DNA of 64,000 nucleotides from Bacillus massilinigeriensis (lineage in GTDB: Bacteria; Bacillota; Bacilli; Bacillales; Cytobacillaceae), in the NCBI RefSeq assembly GCF_900117315.1, contig NZ_LT630337.1, forward strand, positions 1,722,261 through 1,786,260, given 5' to 3'. The translations under genes and the position numbers were made by a program. This document shows, in pieces, positions 18,309 through 28,391 of this stretch. Under the pieces are notes generated by a model. That model was not told the origin of the DNA. It searched no databases and saw only the letters and a program-made list of their open reading frames with translations. The first letter of the stretch is position 1. The number at the start of each line of letters is the position of its first letter.

Positions 18309-19184
18309 TCATTTTCTATTCACTCCAACTAAAACCTCTAAATCAATGGTAATTTCAGAGTTTCCACGATGAAGGAATGTTTCAATATCTTCTTTTTCTG
18401 CGGACCATGAAAGTGGTGTCATCTTAACTAAATTAATCAATTGCTCTTTATTAAGCTTTTGAGAGTAACTCAAACTAAAGTTGTCTAGTAAATGGAAATG
18501 ACTTTTAAAAAGAGTAACGATTTTATCATTTTTATAGACCTTATTTTCAGAGCTTTTCACAAAGTTTTCTCTTAGCTCCTTCAAATAATTTGAACGGGGA
18601 ACTACCTTAATTATTAACCCATCTTGAACTAATATCCTTTTAAATTCCTTGTAATTTGAAGGAGACAATATGTTAAGAATGACATGAAAGACTTCCGCTT
18701 CAAATGGTGATTTAGCCAGATCACCTACAATCCAAATAGGATCCTCGTATCTCTTTGCCGCTTCGACAATTCCTTCCTTAGAGATATCAATGCCGACCCC
18801 AGTCACATTCAAATCCTTACCATTATCAACTATCCTTTGTAAATGTGATCCTTCTCCACATCCTAAATCTGCAATCATCAATGGGGAGATTGAATCATTC
18901 ATATGCTCTTTTATTATCTTTAAAATTGCCTCATGTAGAGGGGTATATAAATGTGTATCTATGATAGTTTTATGTCTCGCTTCGAACAATTCCTTATTAT
19001 AATGAGTCTTTGAAGGGTGAGTCATCATGTTAATATAACCCTGTTTTGCGATATCGAATGTATGATCATTCACACATTTGAGGCTCTTAAGATCCTCCAC
19101 CCGCATAGCCGTCTCACAGAATGGACACTTAAATATTGATATGACCTCACTAAGAAGTTCTGCACTTTTTGTTTTTTTAGTCAT
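18309..19184 (-). CDS. RlmA-family 23S rRNA guanine-N1 methyltransferase
   Basis: A 291-residue protein with the RlmA (RrmA) layout: an N-terminal zinc finger (FKCPFCETAM then LKCVNDHTFD, C-x2-C...C-x3-H), the linker FDIAKQGYINMM, and a SAM-binding domain with IADLGCGEGSHL and GVGIDISKEG. Members methylate G745 or G748 of 23S rRNA, the latter giving tylosin-type resistance. Which base is used here is not clear. ATG 19182-19184 is chosen because an upstream TTG lies within its own ribosome site (AAAGGAAGAG). Confidence 0.82.
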   Translation of the reverse strand: MTKKTKSAELLSEVISIFKCPFCETAMRVEDLKSLKCVNDHTFDIAKQGYINMMTHPSKTHYNKELFEARHKTIIDTHLYTPLHEAILKIIKEHMNDSISPLMIADLGCGEGSHLQRIVDNGKDLNVTGVGIDISKEGIVEAAKRYEDPIWIVGDLAKSPFEAEVFHVILNILSPSNYKEFKRILVQDGLIIKVVPRSNYLKELRENFVKSSENKVYKNDKIVTLFKSHFHLLDNFSLSYSQKLNKEQLINLVKMTPLSWSAEKEDIETFLHRGNSEITIDLEVLVGVNRK

Positions 19185-19274
19185 CTTGTCTCTTCCTTTC
19201 AATTAAAAAAATCACAAGCAACTGCAAGTGATTTGAGTAAAGGGAATTAGGCCCCTGCTTTTATGAAAAATGAA

Positions 19275-19400
19275 GATTATTAAAAAATGACAGATTTATC
19301 CTGTTTACTCCGTATACACAAACAGAGACTTTGAACATATGAAATTAATTATTCAAAGTTGGAAACGAAGTCTCATGGCATTTGTCATTTTTTAATAATC
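19275..19400. repeat. MITE-like element with 18-bp perfect terminal inverted repeats
   Basis: GATTATTAAAAAATGACA (19275-19292) is repeated in perfect inverted form at 19383-19400, enclosing 90 bp without a gene. Inside, ACTTTGAA near 19329 also pairs with TTCAAAGT near 19353, and GAGACT with AGTCTC, so the whole 126 bp can fold. No clear target-site duplication was seen. Confidence 0.6.
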
Positions 19401-19558
19401 CTCCTACCATTTTTTCATAATTATTATTATAAAAAAACTTATAAATAAAGTCAAAACCCCTTGCCAACGAGCGCAATTTCTTTATAAAAGGCTATCCGAA
19501 TATCTATAAGTAAGGTCTCTAACATGATTTAGGATATATTTTTATTCTTGCATAAATA

Positions 19559-19589
19559 AATAGCCCAGAGCAATTGCTCTGAGCCTATT
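19559..19589 (-). terminator. Terminator downstream of mqo
   Basis: On the minus strand AATAGGCTCAGAGC-AATT-GCTCTGGGCTATT forms a long stem with one wobble pair, followed by TTATT, about 65 bases after the mqo stop codon. Confidence 0.8.
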
Positions 19590-19653
19590 GTGATAAAGAT
19601 ATCTTTAATTTACACCATAGCCAAAAGGTGGCCTGAAATTTTCATTCAAAAAG

Positions 19654-21156
19654 TTAACTGAGGACTGCCTCTTTTTCACATAGACCTAGTGTTTTAGCTG
19701 TATCAATATGAACCTTTTCCAGAAGCTCTGGATTTTCCGTAAGAGACTCGCCATAAGAAGGAATCATTTCTTTTATTTTCAATTCCCAATCCTTCATGTG
19801 TTGCGGGAAGCATTTTTTAATGACCTCGAGCATAACGTGAACAGCCGTGGAAGCACCAGGTGAAGCACCTAGTAGGGCAGCAATCGAACCATCAGATGCA
19901 GTAATGACTTCCGTACCAAATTGGAGTGTTCCTTTTCCGCCCTCTTCTGTATCTTTGATAACCTGCACACGTTGACCAGCTACTACCATATCCCAGTCTT
20001 CAAGTTGGGCAGTTGGAATAAACTCCCGTAGTTCTTCCATGCGCTTTTCATTCGATAACAGAACTTGTTGAATTAAGTATTTTGTCAAGGCCATCTCTTT
20101 TACCCCTGCAGCCAACATAGTTAATACGTTATTTGGCTTGACGGAAGCTACTAAATCAAACATTGAGCCTGTTTTTAAGAACTTTGGTGAGAAACCAGCA
20201 AATGGTCCAAACAATAATGTTTTTTTATTGTTGATATATCTTGTATCAAGATGCGGAACAGACATTGGTGGAGCACCAACCTTAGCTTTACCGTATACTT
20301 TTGCATGATGCTGCTCGACAACCTCCGGATTGTTACATACCATAAATAGTCCGCTTACTGGGAATCCTCCAATATGTTTTGACTCAGGTATACCGGTTTT
20401 TTGTAATAAAGGTAGACTTCCACCCCCACCACCGATAAATACAAATTTAGCCGTATGGTACTCCATTTTACCCTCATCGATATTATGAACTTTCACTTCC
20501 CATAAGCCATCACTAGATCGTTTAATATCCTCAACACTATGCTTGTAATTAATCTCTACATTTTTATTCTTTAAGTGGTCAAACAACATTCTGGTTAAAG
20601 CGCCAAAATTGACATCCGTTCCAGAGTCAATTTTTGTTGCCGCAATCGGTTCATTCGATAAACGGCCTTCTATCATTAGCGGAACCCATTCCTTCAGTTT
20701 TTCAGGGTCATCAGAATATTCCATCCCTTTAAATAGGGGACTTTTTGTTAGCGCTTCAAAACGTTTTTTCAAGAAAGCTACATTTTCATCACCTTCAACG
20801 AAACTCATATGAGGCAATGGCATAATAAAATCATGTGGATCACTGATCAGTTTACTGTTTACAAGATAGGACCAAAACTGTCTTGAAAGTTGAAACTGTT
20901 CATTAATTTTAATTGCTTTACTAATATCTATAGATCCATCAGATTTTTCGGATGTATAGTTTAGTTCGCACAATGCAGAATGACCCGTTCCGGCATTATT
21001 CCATTCGTTGGAGCTTTCCTCTCCAACATTTTCGAGTTTCTCAAAGACTTTGATTTCCCAATCTGGCGCTAACTCTTTCAGTATTGATCCCAAAGTCGCG
21101 CTCATGACCCCGGCACCAATCAAAATAACGTCTGTTTTTTTCTGTATGTTGCTCAT
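19654..21156 (-). CDS. mqo: Malate:quinone oxidoreductase
   Basis: A 500-residue FAD-dependent malate:quinone oxidoreductase oxidising malate to oxaloacetate and passing electrons to the quinone pool at the membrane. The N-terminal dinucleotide-binding motif [17 protein letters not shown], the [19 protein letters not shown] block, the [19 protein letters not shown] motif and [20 protein letters not shown] are all typical. The ATG at 21154-21156 has GAGGAAGG upstream and gives the usual length. The longer frame to 21249 would add a hydrophobic extension not found in the family. Confidence 0.95.
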   Translation of the reverse strand: MSNIQKKTDVILIGAGVMSATLGSILKELAPDWEIKVFEKLENVGEESSNEWNNAGTGHSALCELNYTSEKSDGSIDISKAIKINEQFQLSRQFWSYLVNSKLISDPHDFIMPLPHMSFVEGDENVAFLKKRFEALTKSPLFKGMEYSDDPEKLKEWVPLMIEGRLSNEPIAATKIDSGTDVNFGALTRMLFDHLKNKNVEINYKHSVEDIKRSSDGLWEVKVHNIDEGKMEYHTAKFVFIGGGGGSLPLLQKTGIPESKHIGGFPVSGLFMVCNNPEVVEQHHAKVYGKAKVGAPPMSVPHLDTRYINNKKTLLFGPFAGFSPKFLKTGSMFDLVASVKPNNVLTMLAAGVKEMALTKYLIQQVLLSNEKRMEELREFIPTAQLEDWDMVVAGQRVQVIKDTEEGGKGTLQFGTEVITASDGSIAALLGASPGASTAVHVMLEVIKKCFPQHMKDWELKIKEMIPSYGESLTENPELLEKVHIDTAKTLGLCEKEAVLS

Positions 21157-21668
21157 TATAACCTTCCTCATCCCCCATATTGGCAAAAAAGATATACACA
21201 CTCCTGCTATGGTGACCCCTAAATAGCAAAAAGCAACAAATGAACACATCTTTTCTGTCTCAATTATGACTATTTCATAGTCTATTATAATTATTTATAG
21301 ATTAAAATATCTACTATTATTTAATAATTATAAATTATTTAAAAGTTTATAGAAAGAGTGATTACAAAAAAATCCTTCGAAACACGAATAATACTACACA
21401 AGCCCAGAAGATACAAATGGCAAATACCTTACACTTGAGCCCCCCTCTGATTTTTTTCTCATTAACTTTTCAAAGGTTCTATGAACAATATATATCACCA
21501 AATGGTTTATGAATCAAATATTATTTTATAAAATTCTAATTTTTATGATATTAACATAATTAAATAGTATAGCAAATTGTTGAATAGATGGAAAAAGAAT
21601 GAGTCGATTTTGACTTTTCCTTTTGATAATTATGAAGAGAAAGGCCCAAACATTCCTTTACAGATTGC

Positions 21669-21874
21669 TCAAAAAAAACAATCATAGACTCTATACTCAT
21701 CTCCATCATACAGAACCATGGGAAATGGACCGTTAACTCGTACTGCGAGATTATCCCTATCTAAGTATCGTGGATATATTGGAATTACTACGGATAGTTG
21801 CTAATTCCACAATCAACGACTCTAGAACATGATTTCTTGATAAGGTTTCGTGCTCTGTTTTCTTTGTTAAACAT
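21669..21874 (-). pseudogene. Broken small gene of unknown function
   Basis: Two minus-strand frames join into one plausible short protein. An ATG at 21874 begins MFNKENRARNLIKKSC and reads through DCGISNYP before a stop, and the -1 frame continues SVVIPIYPRYLDRDNLAVRV and ends in VLYDGDEYRVYDCFF at 21669. The good continuity across one shift near 21790 suggests a frameshifted gene of about 68 codons. No family recognised. It is the only coding-like content in the 850-bp gap 21157-22010. Confidence 0.45.
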
Positions 21875-22010
21875 TACATTATCCCATAATGCGAAATTGC
21901 CAGAAAACGAATGTATTTACCCTAATTCTTATTAAAATATGTAAAATATGAATATAAGAAATAAAGGCAACTAAACTTTTTTCTTCAATTTTACAAATAG
22001 GTGATGAAAT

Positions 22011-22496
22011 GTGAAATTAATAAATGTATTCATAACATTGAGTGTCGTTCTACTATTTATATCGGGTTGTAGTTTGCAAGAACCAAAAGAAAAAAATACG
22101 GTAAAAGATATTCAAAGGCACAGCGTATTTAATTTAGATCCGGAATCAATAAATGACTTAGACAAAGGAGTTTTAAGAGGAACACCTTTAAAACTGGATA
22201 GGGATTTGAAGATGAGCGATATTGAAAAAGTATGGGGCAAACCAAATAAACATCGTGACCTGGAAGACCAACAATTCTATGGATATACGATTAAAAATCA
22301 ATCTTTTTATATCTATGAGGATGAAATGAACGAAATTTCTATGATAGAAGTTGATCTTAATTATTCAAAAGATGAGATATTGAAATTAATGGGGAAACCG
22401 ACAAAACCTGGACATATTTTTATTTACGAGAAGGAAAATCATGTAATTCAATTTGAGAAATTTAATGATAAATGGAGACTCATTTTAAGATACTAA
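22011..22496 (+). CDS. Lipoprotein, DUF4309-like
   Basis: A 161-residue lipoprotein from a GTG start behind AGGTGATGAAAT. The signal peptide has lipobox FISGC (Cys20). The mature domain has the pattern MSDIEKVWGKPNKH ... QSFYIYEDEMNEISMIEVDL ... ILKLMGKPTKPG, a repeat of a beta-alpha unit ending in G-K-P, as seen in DUF4309/YjgB-like Bacillus proteins. Function unknown. It lies at the left border of the foreign region. Confidence 0.65.
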   Translation: MKLINVFITLSVVLLFISGCSLQEPKEKNTVKDIQRHSVFNLDPESINDLDKGVLRGTPLKLDRDLKMSDIEKVWGKPNKHRDLEDQQFYGYTIKNQSFYIYEDEMNEISMIEVDLNYSKDEILKLMGKPTKPGHIFIYEKENHVIQFEKFNDKWRLILRY

Positions 22497-22601
22497 TAAA
22501 AGTGTTCACCTCAACCGATATAGTAAAAATATCATATTACTCTACACTCCCTTAATTCAAAATAAGATATGGAGCACATCATAAAAATAAACGACCAAAA
22601 C

Positions 22602-22651
22602 AAAAAGGATTGCGTGTTCAGTCATAAAGACCAAACTCACAAATCCTTTTT
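22602..22651. terminator. Inverted repeat/terminator at left border of the foreign region
   Basis: AAAAAGGATT and AATCCTTTTT pair over 10 bp around a 30-base loop, and a second small CCGC/GCGG stem followed by ATTTTAGTTTTT lies next to it (22655-22683). It separates the lipoprotein gene from the caspase gene and can act on both strands. Confidence 0.55.
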
Positions 22652-22846
22652 ATACCGCAGAAAGAAGCGGATTTTAGTTTTTAATTGATACCGGTGGTCG
22701 GGGTCGAAAAAGCTTAATAGATATTGAGTTTAAAAGGTTTAGTGAGAGTGATGCGTAAAATTTGTGTAAAATAATTTGTTTGTGTAAATTCATGAGAGGA
22801 CGGGAGAAAATCTTTCTTCTAGCTTTCCCATTATAATTAACATAAA

Positions 22847-24394
22847 TTATAATAACTGTTCTTCTAAATTCCCGACACTTTCTAAATCAGCATAATACTG
22901 TTTTATAGCCATCTCCATACATACTTTTCTATTATCACTAGTTCTTTGTGACATGTAATGCTTATTGTAATATAGTGTGAAGTCAAATACTGTTCCGAAT
23001 AATATCGAACATGCTTCACTCCAAACTTTGATATCAATTGGTGGTATATCTAGATCATGACTTTTAATATAATACTCATTTATTTCTTGAATAAAGGGTG
23101 CCATTTGTTTGACAAGCTTAACTTCGGTTAGTATACCATTTTTGTACTCATTAAATAAACTGATTACATTCTCAGCCAAAGTTACTAAATGCGATAAAAG
23201 TTCCTTAGTCTTAATTATTAACTCATTTTTGTTTCCTAAATTATTCTGATTAAAAATCTTTAGATGCTCATAGTAACTATGTACATTAAAATGGGTCCCA
23301 CCTAATATAAAAGTATTTCTGTTATTAACTTTATACCACCAAGCTTTGTCTTGTTTGTCATCCACCCAAGTAGTATGACAAATAAAATTACTACTTATCA
23401 TATCATTTTCATCCCGACCAAAGTAAACCCAAATAATATTTGCTATTTTGCCCGTCCATTTGTCTTTAGATTTCTTATTGTTATACACCTCCACATTCTT
23501 AACCACATTAATTATTTCATTATAAATTTTATTAATTTCTTCAAATGAAAAAGGCTCCTTTAAAATTACTTCTGTAGCGTATCTCTTTGCTTGCCCAGTA
23601 TGAAGTGGTTTAACTTTATAGATTATATACTTATCAGACTTAAGGTAAACATTTTTTGAATAGAATGGCTGAAACTCTTGTACTTTAAAATAAATTGTAC
23701 CACCCATATTAGCTCTAAAAATTGGATGTTGTTTTCCATATGTACTTTTTTTATTCCATACATCCAAATATAACGATACTAGTCTTTGTATATCATTTAA
23801 TGATACTTTTCCATCTCTTATTAATAGTCTATCCTGAAGAGCATCACATAAAAAGCTTGTAAATAGACTTGTAGGTTTATCTGGATGTCCAAATGAGACT
23901 TCTTCGGATTTACTAGATGCTAAAACTGCGTAACCTTCCCCTTGAAACTCAGAGACCGTTTTTTCTATATTTAGAGACGACGTTCCATCAATAGAAAAGT
24001 TCCCTGAGTGACAACAATCTAAAATAATGATCTTACTCTTGATTGGAATATCTTTAAGGTTTCTAATAATCTTTTGAGTGCTTAAAAGTCCATCACTAAA
24101 AACAAGATAGTGTTGGTTATCCTTTAATGTGGTTCCATGTCCTGAAAAATAAAAAATTAGTGTATCATCCTTATTTGTTGCTCGCGTGACCATTTCTGAA
24201 AAAGCTTTTTCAAAGTCATTTTTCGTTAATTCACCTAAGTTCCCACACGTTATTATATCGGAGTAGTCTAATTTCAAACCATTAAGTAAAGCATTCTCCA
24301 TTATAGTAATGTCATTCATACAAAAAGGTAAATCATTAGCACCAGAAAGATAATAATTACTAACTCCTACAATTAGCGCCTTAACATTTGACAT
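22847..24394 (-). CDS. Caspase-family (C14) protease, probable defence effector
   Basis: A 515-residue protein with an N-terminal caspase/metacaspase domain. The first strand is VKALIVGVSNYY, the catalytic His86 is in FYFSGHGTT and the catalytic Cys is in IILDCCHSG (Cys127/128). EEVSFG and FTSFLCDAL complete the p20/p10-like core to about residue 240. The remaining about 270 residues form a separate domain rich in Asn/Lys/Tyr with no known family. ATG 24392-24394 follows AAGGGGAG. It is the last gene of the defence operon, 36 bp after the SNF2-type helicase. In other bacterial systems caspase-like proteases are death effectors unleashed by a sensor; that role here is inferred. Confidence 0.85.
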   Translation of the reverse strand: MSNVKALIVGVSNYYLSGANDLPFCMNDITIMENALLNGLKLDYSDIITCGNLGELTKNDFEKAFSEMVTRATNKDDTLIFYFSGHGTTLKDNQHYLVFSDGLLSTQKIIRNLKDIPIKSKIIILDCCHSGNFSIDGTSSLNIEKTVSEFQGEGYAVLASSKSEEVSFGHPDKPTSLFTSFLCDALQDRLLIRDGKVSLNDIQRLVSLYLDVWNKKSTYGKQHPIFRANMGGTIYFKVQEFQPFYSKNVYLKSDKYIIYKVKPLHTGQAKRYATEVILKEPFSFEEINKIYNEIINVVKNVEVYNNKKSKDKWTGKIANIIWVYFGRDENDMISSNFICHTTWVDDKQDKAWWYKVNNRNTFILGGTHFNVHSYYEHLKIFNQNNLGNKNELIIKTKELLSHLVTLAENVISLFNEYKNGILTEVKLVKQMAPFIQEINEYYIKSHDLDIPPIDIKVWSEACSILFGTVFDFTLYYNKHYMSQRTSDNRKVCMEMAIKQYYADLESVGNLEEQLL

Positions 24395-24430
24395 ATTAAC
24401 TCCCCTTGTATTTTGTGTCACTCCCAACCA

Positions 24431-27400
24431 TTAAGGAGCTTTCACAGTAAATTCATTCAACACTTCCCCTTCTTTCACTACATAAATATTCAACTTATCC
24501 AAAACATCATGTAAATCCTCTAAGTCCCTATCACTCAATTTGAAAAAAGGGTCTGATGTTAATACTATATACCGTTCCTCCCCATTAAATCTTTCACTCG
24601 AAAAGTCAATTAGTCCTAGATTATCGTATTGTTTTACATTAAGTCGACCATTTTCTTTTTCATAATTGACCACAGCATCATAATAATCAGAGGCAATAAC
24701 TCTTATACTCTCCCCAATTAGATTTACTTCCAATGATAGTACTTTTCTAGGTGGCTTCATAGACACATTCTTTTGGCGATTTATTAAACCTAATCTTTCT
24801 TCCTTTTTCATATCTAAATCAATTAATTTAGCATTCATTTGATTGATTAGCGCACTGTTTCTATTATCGATATTTTCTTGTTGATACGTTTCCAATTTCC
24901 CTAAAGTATCCCGATATTGCTGGTTAAATGATTTTTCTAAGAAAGAGTGCATTTTATTTAACTGCTTTTCTCTATTTGACAATACCTCTTGCCTAATTGT
25001 AATAGCTTGTTTTAGTATCTCGCTTCCGCATTCATTTTGGCCTTGGTCTTGAACAGTAAAGTCATGATCTATGAAATCATTCATAAATACCCAATTGGAA
25101 TTCAATGTAATTATTTCACCAGATTCACGTTTAGCCAAATGAATAAAATGTTTATCTATATCTTTTCCTGTTCCATCGGTGATAGTAATTTCATATATCT
25201 CAATATGGAGTTTTTCAGGTAGGTTTGCATTTAATATATAATGCTTCCAAGATCTACCTTCCAATTCTTTCTTCATTAATTGTAAACCAATATGGAATAG
25301 TGGATGAATGTCTGATATTAATGGAACACCCTCAGACACTGCATAAATAGAATTAGTAAAGCGATAACTTTGTACTTGTTCTTCCTGCAGCTCTGGCATT
25401 TGCTCCCGTATAAATTTAGGTAAACGTTCAATGCGCATTATTTTTTCATCTTTTGATTTATTAATACGAACTCGCTTCTTTTCTAATATATATGATGTAA
25501 AATCAGTGTATGATCGCTTAGGTATCATTTCGACTAACCAATCATTTTTTTGTCGCTTCAGCTCAGATAAATCAATTTTATCTTCTACCATTCTTTCTTC
25601 TTCAATTAGCTTCAGTAATTTTTTATTTTCTTCAGATAAAGTCTTATCCATTTTTTCGATAACTTCATCTAATTTTTCTCGATTTAAAATGGCATCTTCC
25701 ATTAAATTTGCAAGGCTATCATACTCGTCTTCTAAAATTTCGCCAATAAAATCATAAACTAAGTCGGAGCCTAAGTCAGTTCTCATTTTTTCCATTTTCT
25801 CAAGCAATCGTACCATTACACTACCTTCACGGGTATTCTTAGCTACTAAATTAAATATAAACACTTCATTTTTTTGACCAATTCTATGAATTCTACCCAT
25901 TCGTTGTTCCAATTTATTTGGATTCCACGGAATATCGTAATTGATCATTTGATTGCAGAATTGCAAATTTATGGACTCTCCACCAGCATCCGTTGCTAGC
26001 ATTATTTGACATTCATTACGAAACATCTCAACTTGTTGCCGACGCTTGTCCATTGAGAAACTACCAACAATTTTTGAAACCTGTGGTACCCGCTTTAATA
26101 GTTTTCCTTCAAGGTAATTCAAAGTATCTACTGATTCAGTAAAGATAATAATTTTTTCATTATGTTGAAGAATTCCATTGATTCCGAATAATGTTTCCTC
26201 GAGCTCTTCGTATTTTCTTTCTATTGTGTATAGTTTAATGTGCTCTGCTTGTTTAATTAACCCCTGTAAAACAAGAATTTCTTTCTTCAATTCCTTAATA
26301 TCAACTACATCTATCGACTGTTCTAATTGAACATTTAATTGTTCTTGCTGCTCATTACTCTCCTCTAAATAATTGTCCGTATCTAACTTCTTGATTTTAT
26401 TTAGATACCTTGTCCGTTCCTTATCGGTTTGTTTATACAATTTAACTAGGCGGTTATACCTTCTTCGTAAGGATAAATAGATTGCCTCTATTGACGAACT
26501 AAGTCTTCTTTGTAATAACATCATGGCAAATGCGGTACTTTGGCTACCATTATTTATTGCTCGATTAAAGTAATGAGTTACATATACCGTTACTGAATCG
26601 TATAATTCTAATTCTTCATCTGTTAGCTGAAATTGAATCGTCTTTGATGTGCGTTTTGGAAAAATTGGCGTTCCATCAAAATTGTTGAGATTTTCCTTTA
26701 AACGTCTTATGATATATGGATTAGCTTTTTCCTGGATGCGCTCATTCATACTTTTACTCGAAAAGACGTCTTCATCAATTAATTTCATCAAATGCCTGAA
26801 ATTTTCCGTATCCCCTTTATGTGGTGTAGCGGTTAATAACAGACAATGTTCCGATTTTCTTAATATTGCTTCTCCCAACTGATAGAGCTTTGTTCGAAAT
26901 ACTTTTTTCGTAGCAGTCCCTTGTGTATAAGCAGACATTTTATGCGCTTCATCAATAATGACTAAATCAAAGCTAACTTCTTGAATAAGTGCTCTTACAT
27001 CATCACGTATAGCCCAATACATCGAAGCCAAACAGAATGAATTTTCCGCAAAAGGGTTTCTCCCTCCATATTCATTTACAACATTCCGGTTGATAATATG
27101 AAAATGTAGACCGAATTTCTGATTCAATTCTTCCTGCCACTGTTTTAGGACAAGCGGAGGGACAAGAATAAGAATACGATCGACAGTAATCCGTGCTTTT
27201 AACTCCTTCATAAGCATACCTGCCATGATTGTCTTACCGGCACCTGGATCATCTGCTAGTAAGAATCTGGTCTGTGGTACTTGAAGCATTCTACCATATA
27301 CTGCTTCTATTTGGTGTGGCAGTGGTAATAGATTTTCATTACCTAATGCTTTTGTTTTAGAAAACTTCATTTCATTTTGAAGAAGCAAGTATTGAATATA

Positions 27401-27616
27401 TTTTTGTACATCAGAGGCCTGGATATTATCATTTTCTTTATTATTAAGTTGTTGGAAGGTATTTATTTTTTCTTGTTCAATCATTAATTCATAAAATTGA
27501 TTTGTATCTTTTCCAATTGCCTCCAAGATATAAAAACCTTCAACATGCTCACAATATTTGATTTCTACAACCTCTGGAAAGTAAGTGCTTGATATGATAT
27601 CACCTTTATTAAACAT
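24431..27616 (-). CDS. SNF2/HepA-type helicase (BrxHII/DrmD-like)
   Basis: A 1061-residue SF2 protein of the SNF2/RapA class. Walker A is DPGAGKT (123-129), DEAH is at 222-225 (VIIDEAHK), motif III is LLTATPHKG, and the C-terminal RecA lobe carries ATDAGGESINLQFCNQMINY and QRMGRIHRIGQ. A long charged coiled region follows (about 380-470 and 640-730). Both BrxHII of BREX type 3/5 and DrmD of DISARM belong to this class; linkage to pglZ favours BrxHII. The gene reads toward the caspase and probably translocates on duplex DNA. Confidence 0.85.
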   Translation of the reverse strand: MFNKGDIISSTYFPEVVEIKYCEHVEGFYILEAIGKDTNQFYELMIEQEKINTFQQLNNKENDNIQASDVQKYIQYLLLQNEMKFSKTKALGNENLLPLPHQIEAVYGRMLQVPQTRFLLADDPGAGKTIMAGMLMKELKARITVDRILILVPPLVLKQWQEELNQKFGLHFHIINRNVVNEYGGRNPFAENSFCLASMYWAIRDDVRALIQEVSFDLVIIDEAHKMSAYTQGTATKKVFRTKLYQLGEAILRKSEHCLLLTATPHKGDTENFRHLMKLIDEDVFSSKSMNERIQEKANPYIIRRLKENLNNFDGTPIFPKRTSKTIQFQLTDEELELYDSVTVYVTHYFNRAINNGSQSTAFAMMLLQRRLSSSIEAIYLSLRRRYNRLVKLYKQTDKERTRYLNKIKKLDTDNYLEESNEQQEQLNVQLEQSIDVVDIKELKKEILVLQGLIKQAEHIKLYTIERKYEELEETLFGINGILQHNEKIIIFTESVDTLNYLEGKLLKRVPQVSKIVGSFSMDKRRQQVEMFRNECQIMLATDAGGESINLQFCNQMINYDIPWNPNKLEQRMGRIHRIGQKNEVFIFNLVAKNTREGSVMVRLLEKMEKMRTDLGSDLVYDFIGEILEDEYDSLANLMEDAILNREKLDEVIEKMDKTLSEENKKLLKLIEEERMVEDKIDLSELKRQKNDWLVEMIPKRSYTDFTSYILEKKRVRINKSKDEKIMRIERLPKFIREQMPELQEEQVQSYRFTNSIYAVSEGVPLISDIHPLFHIGLQLMKKELEGRSWKHYILNANLPEKLHIEIYEITITDGTGKDIDKHFIHLAKRESGEIITLNSNWVFMNDFIDHDFTVQDQGQNECGSEILKQAITIRQEVLSNREKQLNKMHSFLEKSFNQQYRDTLGKLETYQQENIDNRNSALINQMNAKLIDLDMKKEERLGLINRQKNVSMKPPRKVLSLEVNLIGESIRVIASDYYDAVVNYEKENGRLNVKQYDNLGLIDFSSERFNGEERYIVLTSDPFFKLSDRDLEDLHDVLDKLNIYVVKEGEVLNEFTVKAP

Positions 27617-27665
27617 GTCATGCCCCCATTACTAAAAAAACCTTATTCTACAATGAATAAGGTTT

Positions 27666-28391
27666 TTATATTGCATTTTTTTCAATTACCAATTCTTTTA
27701 CTCCTTGGCGATGAAAAGAAAATATCTTTCTTTCCCGTAACTCTGTAATATTTAATTCACAGTAGAATGGAAAAAATAACTGATGATTCTCTATTAAATC
27801 AACGTGCAGTGAATCACTTTCCATAACAAATAATATAACCTGCACAAGAAATGATTGGATTAGTGGATTCGTAATTACAATCTTTTCGCCTTTTGTATAG
27901 CTATGTCTCCCTACTGGTTGAATAACATTCCAAGCTTTCATGCTCATTAACACTGCACTGGTTGCAACCTCAACACGTCTGCGGTCACCGTACGCTTCTT
28001 TCATCCGCTTGCCAATTGCTTTACTAGAAACTTCATCTTGTAATTGGAATAAACGCCCAAATTCATTAGCAACATCTTTAAAAAAGGGATAAGCTACCAT
28101 CGTTAAACCCCAATGTACAAAAAGCCTTTCTTCATTGGTTAATTGGCTAAATTCACCTAGAACTTCATCTCGAATTGGTATCAATTCCGCATCAATTAGA
28201 TACCATATTTTCATCAACATCGTAATGGCATTCTTTCTTGATTTTGCACCTGTAATATCATCACGTAAATATCCGTCCAAGATTGTATACATCTCTTTAC
28301 GTGAATACTTTTTAGTTTGATTAGCTGTATAATCCAGGTGATTTAGCAAAACCTTTTGATCAAATCCAATTGGTTTACTCACCCAATCCAC
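27666..28391 (-). CDS. Helical protein between pglZ and helicase, possibly BrxA-like
   Basis: A 241-residue largely helical protein. A BREX-3 operon normally carries brxA (DUF1819) next to pglZ. The region RKNAITMLMKIWYLIDAELIPI followed by ERLFVHWGLTMVAYPFFKDVANEFGRL has the helical spacing of BrxA (repeat helices, then an 'lW.l' core), and VEVATSAVLMSMKAWNVI looks like a winged-helix end. Sequence recognition is weak and the position is the main argument. It overlaps the pglZ 3' end by 17 bp, so it is translated with it. Confidence 0.4.
   Translation of the reverse strand: MDWVSKPIGFDQKVLLNHLDYTANQTKKYSRKEMYTILDGYLRDDITGAKSRKNAITMLMKIWYLIDAELIPIRDEVLGEFSQLTNEERLFVHWGLTMVAYPFFKDVANEFGRLFQLQDEVSSKAIGKRMKEAYGDRRRVEVATSAVLMSMKAWNVIQPVGRHSYTKGEKIVITNPLIQSFLVQVILFVMESDSLHVDLIENHQLFFPFYCELNITELRERKIFSFHRQGVKELVIEKNAI

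Noticed and set aside
22687..22707. tRNA 3'-end-like attL candidate
   Set aside because: T-loop-like TTCGACC and an acceptor-like strand can be drawn on the minus strand, but the 5' T-stem does not pair and no copy was found near the integrase.
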